From NCBI GenBank assembly GCA_025529335.1, contig JAMYHX010000017.1, forward strand, positions 62,001 to 126,000: 64,000 nucleotides of DNA. The letters run 5' to 3'. A program made the translations under genes and the position numbers. The notes beneath the pieces were generated by a model. The model saw only the letters and a list, made by a program, of their open reading frames with translations, did no database searches and was not told the DNA's origin. The DNA is from Rhizopus sp. PT2906. Its lineage: Eukaryota > Mucoromycota > Mucoromycetes > Mucorales > Rhizopodaceae. Positions 44,358-55,214 of the stretch are shown here, piece after piece. Within the stretch, counting starts at the first letter, position 1; every line of letters begins with the position of its first letter.

Positions 44358-46231
44358 TTAACTATTATTATTACTATTATTATTATCGTTTTCGTCTGTT
44401 GTTGTTGTTGTTGTTGCTGTTGCTGAAGGTTCTGGGGAATATATGGATTTAGAAGGCATGACGAGGTTCTTATCTTTGAATATCTCTCCAAGTGCATTGA
44501 TCCATGTCCTTCTTTTTTCCATTGCATAAATGGCGTTTTCAGATAAAGTTGACTTTTGCCCTGAAGTTGCTTTACGTTTCTTTGATTTTTGGTTACGCTA
44601 CATACATATATGTTAAGTCACTGTTCAAATTCCAGCATAAACGTGTTACTTACAAATCGCTTTATGTAACCTTGTTCTACTTGATTATCTAATGTATCTA
44701 ACACCTGTCTGTATTGTTCATATTGTAGCTGGCAATCCACTATTTCTAATAGCCTCTTCTTTCGATAATCATTTATTTTCAATTGTTCTTTATATTCACG
44801 TCCAAGTGCACGTAATTCTGCGCAAATTTCATCATCTTCTCTTGCATTCCAGTCAACCTAAATTTATATAATTGTATAAATATATGTGTAAGCAATATAC
44901 ATTATGCTACTTACATCATCATCTCCAAATAGTCCTGCATATCGAAGCTCTCTTTTTAATCTCTCTTCAAAATCCACTATTTCTAATACTCGATCCACAC
45001 TTTTATTTTGTGTATCTTGATCTTCAGTATTTTCTTCTCCCTCTACTTCATCTACTTCCCTTTTCAGTTCTGAAGGATCAATGATATCTTCAGCAACCAG
45101 ACTAGAAAGTAATCGTTCTGTTAATGACCCTGAAGTTAAATCATCCTGCAGTAGTTGATCGTCAGTGATTGGCTCCTTTATATATTTTAGCTTCTGCTGT
45201 TGTTGCTGTTGCTGCTGTTGTTGTGATTGAGGATCTACGGAGCTATGCCTTGAATTGAGCGGTGACTTTGTTTGCTGTTGCAGTAACTGATCTTCTCTGG
45301 CCCATTGATCTAGATAATGCTCTCCAAGAGGTGGTATTAGAAAGGGCTTTCCTGTATCTGATTTTTCTAATAGAAACTGTCGATCTTCTTCTGTCAGTGG
45401 ACGAAAATAGGGTTCCATTGCTGTCCAAAAGGTCGCGACAGGCACTTGATCTTTTGGCTTCACTCTGATAAAATCCAGCTCTTCCTTTGACTGGTCCTGT
45501 TGCGCCCGCGCATTGACAGAAGGTGATGCTTGTTTTTTCTTTTTCAAGTCGTTGTGTAGAGTAGGCGGTGACATACTTTGAGCATATTGTCGTTGTAAGG
45601 GTTCCATTCTTTTCATTTTTAAATGAGGTGATTCGCTTCGTCGTGCTCCTACATATACTGTTACTAGCTGTATTCTTTTATATATATCTCTTACCTTCAT
45701 CGGCACTCTCTGTATCCTCTCGTCTTCGTCTTCTTCTAATGGCTTCTAATGCACTAGATTATGTTTAGTATTTTATTTGTATGTGCGAATTCTGAGCTTA
45801 CGCTTGTCTACTCTGTTGGTCATTCTTTGGTATAAAAAGTGAATCAGAGTAATCGTCTAGAGAAAGAGTATAAGATTGAAAATTAAAGAAACAGGACTAG
45901 ATGTATTACCTGATTCTTGCTTTATCTTTGTGTTTTCCGCATTGACTATATATATAAATGTAAATCATTATGAAGAGTTGCCACAATTAGATTTACCTTC
46001 TCCATTGTCATAAATCTTTACATTGCCATCTAATTTATTGAGTCCTCTTTTAAGATCTTGAGCTCTGTTTTCAGCAAGTGGTAACAGCACTTCTAGATCA
46101 GCTTTTATTGATAACAGTTCTTGAGCATCGGGAATAACCAATGGTTGTTGATGGGCTAGTTTAATTAATGTGGTTGTTGTGTTTGATAACGGTCTAGGTA
46201 AGCTGTATTGACGCGTGGATTCAGTGTTCAT
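44358..46231 (-). CDS. NGG1: SAGA/ADA histone acetyltransferase subunit Ada3 (Ngg1)
   Basis: Links Gcn5-Ada2 to the rest of SAGA. Seven exons: 46231-45997, 45945-45910, 45856-45802, 45753-45695, 45648-44915, 44857-44654, 44597-44358; 520 residues. N-terminus NTTTTLIKLAHQQPLVIPDAQELLSIKADLEVLL-type helix (split over 20+ residues), acidic middle with a polyQ run of about ten, then the Ada3 C-terminal domain: LTERLLSSLVAEDII, DWNAREDDEICAELRALG at the start of exon 6, a long coiled coil, and a basic end (RNQKSKKRK). The last residues are Thr and Asn/Ser repeats encoded by ACA and AAT microsatellites, a common slippage site. Divergent from CGR1. Confidence 0.9.
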
Positions 46232-46462
46232 GATTGTTTATGATGAAATAAAATGAATGCAAAAGCATAAATTATATAAAAAAAAATAAAAAAAGAGAGA
46301 TATAGAAAAAATGCTGCTCCAGAGAAATGTTAGTAAACAGTGGCCAGATCACGTGATGTTTCCCTTGAAAAGGTGAGCGGGGGAGAAAGGCTGTTGAAAT
46401 AAAAGAGGAAAAATTTTACTGTTTTTTTTATCCCTTTCTCTTTTTTTTGATCAATAGATTAG

Positions 46463-46935
46463 ATGCCAGCAACAAACATTGACGGCACAAAAGCAGACAT
46501 TGGCGGTTTTGTAGATACAGTGAATAAGAGAGTGTCTGGTAAATGAATAACCACGTTGCCCCGTTTTACTTGTATTAATAGTTCTTAAGGTAAAATATGG
46601 AAAGTCCAAAAGAAGGCAACTGTCCGTAACCAACAGCCTAAGCAACTTCGTAAAAGCTGGGATGAACGTACTAAAGAAAGAGAGAGACATAATGCAGCTA
46701 AAGCACTAGAGAGGCAATTAAAGGAAGAGAAAAAAGCTGAAATAGAGGTAGATGGATATTAAAGAATAGAGGATTGATACTGAATGACTGATAATAGAGA
46801 AAGAAACAAGCGAATTTAGAACGTAAGAAAATAAAGGAAGAAAAAGAAAGACAAGAAGCTTTAGCAGCCAAAATGTCAGCCAAGAGACTTGCTAGATTAA
46901 GAAAGAGGGAGGCTAGAAAGAAGGCTAGAATCTAA
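46463..46935 (+). CDS. CGR1: rRNA-processing protein Cgr1
   Basis: Small nucleolar protein for 60S maturation. Three exons (46463-46538, 46590-46747, 46798-46935) give 123 residues (yeast 120). Typical features: GFVDTVNKRVSGKIWK near the N-terminus, LRKSWDERTKERE, and a Lys/Glu/Arg-rich single long helix to the end (KRLARLRKREARKKARI). Phases close at both introns. Starts 231 bp from the divergent ADA3. Confidence 0.92.
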
Positions 46936-47202
46936 TTATATTTCAACATCCACACTTTTTTTTTGTAAATAAATTTGTATGCAAACTGTCAGTTTAAAAG
47001 AACAAAAAAAAAATATTTTTCTCTCTCTTTTTTTTTCTTTTTAATTACTTGCATAATTTTTTCTCTTTACCCTTTTTTTCATTCTATAAAAATAGCGAAA
47101 TAAAAAGAGAAAAGAAAAAGCTCTCCTTTTATCTTCTTTGCATCCTTTTTTTTTTTTATTTATACAATTATTCACTACTTTCCTTTTTAAAAAGAAAAAA
47201 GC
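46936..47202. other. Intergenic region CGR1-bHLH gene
   Basis: T-rich with several long T and A runs; presumably 3' UTR and promoter. No feature recognised. Confidence 0.35.
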
Positions 47203-47992
47203 ATGACTGAAGATAACAGTAACCATCCCAACCAGCTCTATTTTGACTATCATCAAATTAATACTAACAATGCAAATCCATTATTATTCAATGAAATAAT
47301 GTATCAGCAAGGTTAGAATTACCATAAAAAAAAGGAGGAAGAAGAAATAAAAAATTAACTTTAACAAATATTAGATTACCAACAACTACCTCATAGTAAC
47401 AATGCTACTAGTAATAATAATAATAATACCAACATCCATAGCAACAGTGATGCATTATCTTTATCCCATTCACCTTTATTATTTGACAACTCGTCATCTT
47501 CTTGTACTTCATCACCTTCTGTCTTGTACGAGACAGCCACGGTTAGCACATCATCGACAGCAGCAACGCGTCAAGTATCTAAAAAGCAGACAAAAAAGAA
47601 AGTGATTAATTCTGAGCTAAAGAGACAAATTCACATCCAATCAGAACAGAAAAGACGAGCTCAAATCAAGGATGGATTCGACGAGCTGAGAAACCAGTTA
47701 CCAAGTTGCTTAAACAAGAAAATGAGCAAAGTAGCTCTCTTGCACAGAAGTAAGTTGATGTTTTTGATGATATGAACAAAAAGAGCTAATACCACTGTAG
47801 CAGTTCAACATATACAGCATTTGAAGTCAACACAGACCACCATTCTCGCTGAACTAGAACGTCTGGTAGCAGAGAATGAACGGTTAAGAAAGTAAGAACA
47901 ACCTTATAGGCTGCAGTAAACTCATACTTTATTATAGATTTAAAGAAAGCGTGCTTCAAAATCAAGCACTTGAAAAGATGTATTCCCTATAG
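47203..47992 (+). CDS. bHLH leucine-zipper transcription factor (Mlx/Ino4-like)
   Basis: Four exons: 47203-47311, 47375-47749, 47801-47891, 47938-47992; 209 residues. The N-terminal 110 residues are Asn/Ser/Thr-rich and probably disordered. A bHLH covers about 119-171: the basic region has H123, E127 and R131 in the H-x3-E-x3-R pattern that reads CACGTG-type E-boxes, followed by helix-loop-helix KDGFDELRNQLP...KMSKVALLHRTVQHIQHL. Helix 2 runs into a leucine zipper (about 171-200, LAELERLVAENERLRKF). Closest in pattern to Mlx and fungal Ino4-type factors. Partner and targets cannot be read from sequence. Confidence 0.88.
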
Positions 47993-48406
47993 TCATATCC
48001 CCCCCTCTCTCTCCTTCTTTTACTTTATATCACACACACACACACACACATACACATACACACACATACACACAAACGTCAAGAGTTCACACAAATATGT
48101 ACCCTCACTTAAACGTTTACTTGTATATGCTTTTAATCTATGATCTATGTTTGAATAATCCCTAAATCATAACTACTTTTCAAAAAAAAAAAAAAACTTT
48201 GTTTTGTTTGCATGCAGTAGCGTACAATCGTGCATGTTTATTTTTATACAACACCATAAAGATGATGCATCTGTTATTTTAAGCCATAAAGTTTTTTTTT
48301 TTTTTTTTTTTCGATCCCCTTTGCTGGAAGAAAATTATACCCGAATATCAACAGGTTTGAAGGTCAATCAAGCATACTTTTTTTATTTTTTTATTCTTTG
48401 ACAGAT
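47993..48406. other. Intergenic region between convergent bHLH and SNU114 genes
   Basis: Holds 3' UTRs, a (CA)n-type microsatellite at about 48031-48073 interspersed with ATACA, and an 18-T run at about 48293-48310. No gene seen. Confidence 0.5.
48031..48073 (+). repeat. (CA)n-rich microsatellite
   Basis: CA dinucleotide run with occasional ATACA interruptions, in the 3' region of the bHLH gene. Confidence 0.8.
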
Positions 48407-51400
48407 TTAGATGGATAGTACATCTGTATTAGCTAATGCTAATAACATTGGATCATCAAAGTACTTGTTTATGCTCACATCCTCTGAAAGACCCTTTCTT
48501 CTTCTTGTCTTGACCATGAAATCTCTAGCTAAATGTGATGCAGGACTGGGTTCTAAAGGCTTGAGGACAATGTTTGTGTCTAATGGATCACCAGGAACGA
48601 TTTGCCAATGATCAAAGATTTGTTGGCAAAATGCTTGTCCTTCTGTATGTGTTCTCAAATCAGTTTCAAAACCACATGAATCAATGACTGGAATATATGC
48701 TTGCACTGTGTATAAAGGTGATCCTGGTTTAGGAATGTCCTTTGTGACATGGCCTCGTCTTCGTTGTAAAACTGTATACACTGCAGATACACAGTCTGCT
48801 GGTGCCTGAATTTCAACAAAATATACAGGTTCCATAAGTCGAGGAGTAGCCTGTACATAAAAAATAAATAACTACACCCCCTTTTTCAAATCATTACTTA
48901 CAGTCAAAAAGGAAGAGTAACAAACACGACGTGCCGTAGGAATGATCTGTCCTCCTCCTCTATAAATAGGTTCATTGGCTAATACTGCGTCTAGTATCTT
49001 GAATTTAACATTACGGATAGCTATGTACAACAATAAGTCTTGCATTCATAAAAACTTAATTCAACCTACGCTCATCACAAAGGGGGCCTTCTCTTGTACC
49101 CCATTGGAATCCTTGTCGGATCGAATCTTTAACTGAATAAAGTAATTTCTTATCTACTTCTGAAGATAAGGTATCATCCATCAACATATTAGGACCCATA
49201 TCATCAGGGCCAAAAGCCCAAACTGATCTTGAAGCAAGTACATCATAGCCATGCTTTGATTCCAAGTATCGTCCGAGTTTACTTTGTGGCCAACGGATGC
49301 TAACTTCACCATTTTCAATCTCCTCTGCAAGTCCCTTTTCGAGGGGTTCGGCAATGAATGTAAGTTTGTTCCTACATACACATGATTAATTTTCAATGGT
49401 GTCCAAAGATACAACTTACTTCTTATTCGGCGTTTCCGCAAAGCATTTTAATGCAGAGGTTTCTACAACCGTTTCACAGAATCGTACAACAGGATCAGAC
49501 ACCTTTAATTCGATCTCGGCATACATTCGACGAAGATCATGCAAGACGCAATCCAAATAGAGTTCACCTGTACCTAATACAATATGCTCACCGGATTCTT
49601 CTACTTTGGTCGTCACGATCGGATAACTCTTGTTGACTTTTCGAAGACCATCCAACATCTTGGGTAATTCAGATGGATTGACAGGTTCGATAGCCACCTT
49701 GAGTGTAGCAGCCGTAGGGAAACGCAGTGGCTTAAAGATGTATGCATCCTCCTTTGATTTTTGATCAACAATTGTGGCCGTCTTCATGATGGAGTTGTCT
49801 ACGCCGCCCAAGAGCACCCATCCACCCGCAGGCACACCCTCAACCTCGACTCGGTAACGCGACTCGTAAATCCAGGTATGCTCTACTTTCTGCATGACCA
49901 TATCTTCTTCGTCATCCACCGTATAGCTCTCACCGAGCACACGCACGATCTGTCCAGCCTTGACACTTCCGCTAAATACTCGACCGAATGCTTGAAAACC
50001 GGTACTTTCTTCGTTATTAAAGAGTTTTGTCACATGAATCATCAAGGGGCCATCAGCATCACACTTCTTCATCGACTCTACCACTTGACTGTCCATAGGT
50101 CCGGTATAAATACGCTCAATCTTATGGGCTGCGTTTTCGGCAGGAGAAGGAAGATGCTTAACAATCATGTCTACAAATGCATTGGTTGAACCAAAAAACC
50201 GAGTGAGCACAAGACGGAGTAAAGGCTTGACATCCATTTGATAGTCCTTTTGCTTCAAGTAGATACCAAGTGAATGAAGCGTCTTTTTCAAATTATCGCC
50301 CTCTTCACCAATCACCTGAGCGTACAATTTGTATAAAGGTTCCAAGATAAAGTGGATAAATGTACGTTTGAATTTGCCATTGTCTGACTTGCGATGGAAA
50401 GAGCCTGAATTAGGGTTAAAGTAGATGTCTCCCCAAAGTCTCTTGGCAAATGCGTCTTCATCAAAGTCAGCCTCGTATGATTCAGCATAGAGTCTTGCAA
50501 ATGATTTAAGTGAAAATATCCAGCCAACTTGAGTGGAAGCAAAGCAAACGTTACCTAATTCAGGAGAGAGACGAATATTTTCACCACCTGGTGTAGATCT
50601 ATGAATGTAAATGAGATGAGTGGGATTGTATTGCCTTTGTAGACTATCTTTACCGAATCACCGTGTTAACTTCTTCAATGGCATGTCGTACCTTGAAATA
50701 AGCATCAGCAGGCGGCAACTTCAGCTCGAGTATCAATCTGTCCATCTTGTTGATAACGAGTGTCATAGCCAACCCTTCACGCACACAGTGCTTGATCACT
50801 TGTTCCGTATTGACCATGACGCCTTCTACAATATCAACTACAATGACAACACCATCAGCTAACCGGGTGGCTGCAACAACTTCATCAATAAAGTTGGTAT
50901 GGCCTAAAATAAAAGCGTGTGTCAATGGAATTGCATCTTGATATAAACGGGAGCTTACCAGGTGTATCCAGCATGTTGACCAGATAGGATTTATCTTTCA
51001 AGTCCTGCAAGACAAGCGACATGGGCATACTCTTGATGGAAACACCACGTTCTCGTTCCAAGATATGTGTATCTGTATAGCGCTCTGGCTGCTCAACATT
51101 GATGGGCATGTCGTGTGTTTCAGAAATAAGCATGTCTACAAACGATGTCTTTCCGTGATGAAGATGACCAACAATAGCAATATTTCTGATCAAATCAGGA
51201 TGATTCATTAAATCAGCCATGAACCTAATAGAAACAATGTCAATGACAACATATTTCTTCTAAAAGGTTACTTACTCTTTACTATAACGAGTTTCGGGTA
51301 AGTCAGTTTCGAATACGTTGAATTTTCGAACTTTGATAGGAGCAACAATAGGTTCAGTCAAAGGCTGAGTATCTTCTTCTTGAACTAATGTTTCGACCTC

Positions 51401-51705
51401 TTGTCCATAGACTTCTTCAGCTGAAGGATAATATTTTTTGTCTTCGTGTAAAACTATTTGATTAGGAGGAATGTCTAGATGAAAAAAGTATAAATGATAT
51501 AATCCTTTTAGAAAAAGTAATCAAAATCACCATCAATTTGCATCAAGGCAGATTCTTCAACGTGATCTTGTTCAAATGCAGCTTGTTGTGGCTGTTCTTC
51601 TTCTTCTTCTTCTTCTACTTGTTCAAGTTCTACATCCTCGTCTTCTTCTTCCTCAAGATCTGGACCAAGGTAGTTACCAAATTCGTCATAAAGTGAGTCA
51701 TCCAT
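48407..51705 (-). CDS. SNU114: U5 snRNP GTPase Snu114/EFTUD2
   Basis: EF-2-like GTPase that controls spliceosome activation and disassembly. Eight exons: 51705-51531, 51474-51276, 51224-50959, 50903-50654, 50598-49420, 49371-49070, 49020-48902, 48850-48407; 977 residues (human 972). Starts MDDSLYDEFGNYLGP, as in the family; an upstream in-frame codon at 51738 is rejected. An acidic N-terminus precedes the G domain: G1 GHLHHGKTS (the Snu114 variant of GHVDHGKT), G3 DTPGH created at the exon 3/4 junction, and G4 NKMD. EF-2 domains II-V follow, with RGGGQIIPTARR and RRRGHV conserved to the last residues (SINKYFDDPMLLALA). The start codon lies only 175 bp from the end of the Fanzor-like relic on the same strand. 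Confidence 0.97.
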
Positions 51706-51879
51706 CTTTGATCGCGTTACTATTGAAATATATTCCAAAGCAGGTAAAAAAAAAGATCAATTTTTTATTATTAAAAAAATGTGTGGTGTGCGTTAGTGCG
51801 TTGGTGTGTGTCAAGTGTTGGCTTTGGGGACACACCAAAGTCACCACCGAAATGGTGACGTAAGGGTCCGAAGAGCCAA
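51706..51879 (-). promoter_or_regulatory. SNU114 promoter region and structured 3' end of the Fanzor-like element
   Basis: This gap carries two hairpins. One is CTTTGG (51822-51827), a 7-base loop, CCAAAG (51835-51840), extendable to 9 bp with one G-T pair. The other is GTCACCA (51840-51846), a 6-base loop, TGGTGAC (51853-51859). They overlap by four bases, so they are alternatives. They begin about 20 bases after the stop codon of the TnpB-like gene, where omega RNA scaffolds sit in related elements, and also lie in the SNU114 promoter. Confidence 0.4.
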
Positions 51880-53036
51880 TCAAAGTGGCTGTGAAGTGGC
51901 TTGATAACCACCAGAGGTTGATTCTCTTTTTAAAGAAGGATGTCTTGCTAAAATGCTATAGTTTGACTCTATATAAGTCACCAGGATGGAGCGGATATTC
52001 AAAGCAGCATTTACATCCCTTTGCCATACCTATTATTACTCATTAAAACTAATACTCTTATCATTTACACTGCACTTACGATATCACGGTCATTTGCGGC
52101 TGGACACAAGTGACATGACCGGAGGATAGCCTTCAGATAAAGTTTAGTAATAGCCCTACTATATGACTTTATGCGCAATTTTACTTACTGTTGGGTTCTC
52201 TTTGTGGGCAATCCGATGTACGACAAACAATCCTCTTGTTATCGTCCAAACATCGTAGAGTAGCATTTTTTTTCCCCTTTCAGACGAACTTTCTTTTTCC
52301 TTTTGAACATAAAAAAGTTAAAGTTATTTAATGTTACAAATACAATGGTCTGCTTACTTATGATTGCAAACAAGCCTTTGTCTTTCATATTTGTTCTTGA
52401 GACGTCGGTGGCATTCGGAACAGGTCATACTTGTCCTGAACTCATCAACGGGAATTACTAATGCCCTTTGAACTTTCTGTATATAAAATGAACATTAGCC
52501 TATTCAATAAAGTGATAAAGTTGCTATACTACTCTACCTTCACAGGAATGGGAGTATACTCTGCTTTGGTTCCAGTCAAGCTTGCATCGCCGTAGGCGAT
52601 TACCGTTCGCTTTGCTTCTTTTGTAACCATTCCACTTGCCTTTTTGAATTTATTCTTTGCTTTTTTTCGTTTATTTGAATTTGTTCTGTGAGCAAGGGTA
52701 TAAGGAGCACCAGCGGCGGTTTGACCCAGTACAAGATCATACATATGGTTGTCTGTGATTTGTCGGTTCTGAACAAGGTATGCCTTCGTCTTACGATGGC
52801 GATAACCTTTCATAAAATCAACAATCCTACAAGATATAAAATGATAAGTATGACAAACAAGGTCATTCAACCACTTTTACTTTCTTCGGTTTCTACCAAC
52901 CATCCTCAAGTACTTCAGCAGTTCACTACTATTGACAGAGTCCACTACAGGAATCTCATTGTATACCTGCTGTATACCAGCTGCCTCTCTGTTTTTCAAT
53001 TCTACCTTCCTCGCCCACTCAAACCCGAGCGCATCC
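51880..53036 (-). pseudogene. Fanzor/TnpB-like RuvC nuclease, C-terminal half (transposon-borne, frameshifted)
   Basis: Relative of IS605 OrfB/TnpB and eukaryotic Fanzor RNA-guided nucleases. Exons: 53036-52881, 52826-52538, 52476-52358, 52299-52189, 52099-52080, 52029-51880. Visible: Lys/Arg-rich NKRKKAKNKFKKASG helix, VIAYGDASLTGT core strand, PVDEFRTSMTCSECHRRL (first CxxC of the TnpB zinc ribbon), LRCLDDNKRIVCRTSDC (second Cys pair) and VWQRDVNAALNIRSIL, the RuvC-III motif RDxNAAxNI with the catalytic Asp. All splice phases close except exon 4, which is 111 nt where 110 are needed; its A8 run (T8 at 52266-52273 on the + strand) is the likely site of a one-base insertion or an assembly error. 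No confident RuvC-I Asp was found: the stretch between this half and the N-terminal piece at 53308 is only about 270 bp, so the middle appears deleted. The Glu of VDEFRTS may be the rearranged catalytic Glu reported for many Fanzors (inference). Confidence 0.75.
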
Positions 53037-53059
53037 TAACGAATCGTCAGTAAAAGGTT

Positions 53060-53081
53060 TTTTTTTTTTTTTTTTTTTTTG
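53060..53081 (+). repeat. Poly(T) tract in transposon island
   Basis: About 22 T residues on the + strand between the two halves of the Fanzor-like gene; may mark the edge of a deletion or a retro-insertion tail. Confidence 0.6.
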
Positions 53082-53307
53082 CATTAAACAGAAGATTATA
53101 TAAACTAGCGTATACTTAGGTTATTTTAAATTACTTCGTATAATGGAAGAAGTATAAATGCCCGATATTGCTACATGCAAACGGTCCAAGACAGGTATGT
53201 TATATAAATATTCTATTGAAAACCGTTTAGTGTTAAAATAATACGTGTTATAGTGCCTACCTTTTGTTTCAGGAGAACTTCTTGTGGAATCAAATTCTTC
53301 AAAACAA

Positions 53308-53837
53308 TCATTGATATTCTTGGAGAATTTCTACGCTCATTTCATTAGCGATTAAGAATTTGATATAGCTTTGATTTACAATTCTTTCATTACGCTTGTC
53401 TCTATCGTCTGCTACTTTTCTATACAAATGAGTCCAAAACTTGGGCATCGTAATCAACGAAAAGTCACTGCTAGAAAACCTATTTTCAATCCATTTGCTC
53501 ACTATAAAAAGATCAAAGTTCATTGCATCTGCTCTCAAGATTGAAAACTCTTCTGATACTTGTCAAAGTATTTGCTATGCATAAAAATATAGTTATTTAA
53601 TACTATCTATAACAATAAGGTGCTTATGATTTTAGGTTTTATTCTTACACGATATTCTTTATAGTCATTTTTTAATAAAGAAGATAGTTTGCATCCTCTC
53701 GAAATATATTTATCTGAAGGATTCAGAACAATGTCTTTTATAGCTTTTTGTTTTTTAGGTAATAGAAGAGGGTTTGTAGAGAGTGAAGCTCTTTTACCTA
53801 CACAACTTGTTAGTAATTCATGTGAGATGTAGTACAT
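53308..53837 (-). pseudogene. Probable N-terminal fragment of the Fanzor-like protein
   Basis: Two open stretches on the same strand as the RuvC half: 53837-53607 (MYYISHELLTSC..., then a basic/hydrophobic segment) and 53540-53308 (LRADAMNFDLFIVSKWIENRF..., stop at 53308). The pattern 'LRADAMNF.LF..KWI' is one I associate with the N-terminal region of large Mucorales Fanzor-type proteins, from memory. No splice pair joining the two stretches in phase was found, so this half is also decayed. Confidence 0.4.
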
Positions 53838-54100
53838 ATGAACACTTTACGAGGCATGTTGATATTACGAATGAAAGGAAAAAAGAAAGATACGATAACA
53901 GTTTTTCTTTGTCAAATGCTTTGGACAACTTTTTTGACAACATAATTGTTGTATGTCAGAAAAACGATTAACTTTTATAAACTTTCTTACCAAGCTTGCA
54001 GTGATGTGTATTTAAAGCAGAACAAGTACGAATTAGAGATATATTGACAGAATTTGATATCATAATGATGCTCTTATATTAGATAAAGAAGATTATATGT
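53838..54100. other. AT-rich part of the transposon island
   Basis: No recognisable gene. Short open frames with weak coding character only. Confidence 0.35.
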
Positions 54101-55214
54101 ACAGGAGCCTTCAGATAGTTTATTAACAAAAAAGTGATTGTGGAAAATTATACATCAAGAGTTGAATGAAGCTAGAGGAAGACCACGAGCTGGATATCTT
54201 TGGAAAACCTTGTATGATTGCCATCCCACATGGAACAAGCGATTATATTGGCTTTGAAGTAAAGGAGCAAGAAGATCAGATATCAGCTAGTCATTACCTA
54301 AGTAAAGGCGACGATGTAGGAAAGTAGCAGAGCTGTATACTAGAAAGATTGACCAATTCATTCAAAAATTCAGTATATACCCAGCATTTATGTTTTATTT
54401 TAAAAACTATTACTTAGAGTGAGTTGGCATAATCAGCTGAAGACAAACTACTTACAAAGAAAGAGGAATAGAAGACTGGATCGCTTAATTTTTATCTTGG
54501 TTGATGGTGTTCATACAGACTTTATGCACAGTACTGCAAGGATGGTCGCTAATATCGAACGTACGAGCTCAGAAACTAGAGAGACAAGAAAGAGAATGAT
54601 TGCACCAGAAGAGATCAATGAGCTATCATTAGAAGATATGGTGCAGAAAGTGTATATCGATGAAGAAGTTTACTATATTGTCAAGTCTTCCACGACAGAA
54701 GTTGTATACGATATATCAATTGAGCAAGGAATAATGATTGCATGCAATTGTATAGACTTTCAACGAAATAAGCGTGCCTGTAAGCATATGTATTTGGTTT
54801 ATCGCTTCGATAAAAGCTGTGTGGTTTACAGCCAAGGTAGACTGTCATGATAGTAACAAGAGAAATGCTACAGTGTACTTACATTACCTAGAAATTGACT
54901 CTAGCTTGAGAATTCATACCATGGGTAAGACAGCATTTATCCAGAATACTATAGAGAATGATCATAATGAAGCAGTTACTGATAGTTCTGTTGTGCTTCA
55001 ATCAGAAGTACCATCCGATGCTGGAGATAGAACGGATGAATTGTCGACAAGCATCACAAGTGTATGCAGACAAGCTTTAAAAAGTCGTATGCATTTAACT
55101 TTTGAAAATAACAACATACTATCACAAATATATAATGAACTAAGACAGTTGTTGTCAGTGAATGAAGAGATGCAGCTTCTATCAAATATAAATATGCAAA
55201 CACAAAGAAGATGA
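54100..55214 (+). pseudogene. Relic transposase with SWIM zinc finger (MULE-like)
   Basis: Decayed coding sequence on the + strand. A first stretch (54162-54330) alternates frames (HQELNEARGRPRAGYLWKT, then an in-frame TGA). A second runs through RKVAELYTRKIDQF to YFKNYYLE, and is followed, after a frameshift at about 54416-54421, by SWHNQLKTNYLQRKRNRRLDRLI. That leads to a SWIM zinc finger CNCIDFQRNKRACKHMYLVYR (CxC-x9-CxH). SWIM domains following a WHNQLK..Y...RK.RRLDRLI segment are typical of Mutator-like transposases in fungi (family knowledge; not searched). A possible 37-nt intron (54839-54875) would join the SWIM exon to the C-terminal frame ending at 55214. The catalytic DDE part is not visible. 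The element lies opposite in strand to the Fanzor relic. Confidence 0.6.

Noticed and set aside
44327..44527. Poly-Gln frame on the minus strand
   Set aside because: Wrong frame of the last ADA3 exon; the correct frame reads the CAA repeat as poly-Thr and joins in phase with exon 6.
48001..48090. CRISPR-like or tandem array
   Set aside because: Only a CA microsatellite; no spacer-repeat structure exists anywhere in the window.
51508..51738. SNU114 start codon at 51738
   Set aside because: The homologous N-terminus begins MDDSLYDEFGNYLGP at 51705; the 11 upstream residues are not seen in the family.
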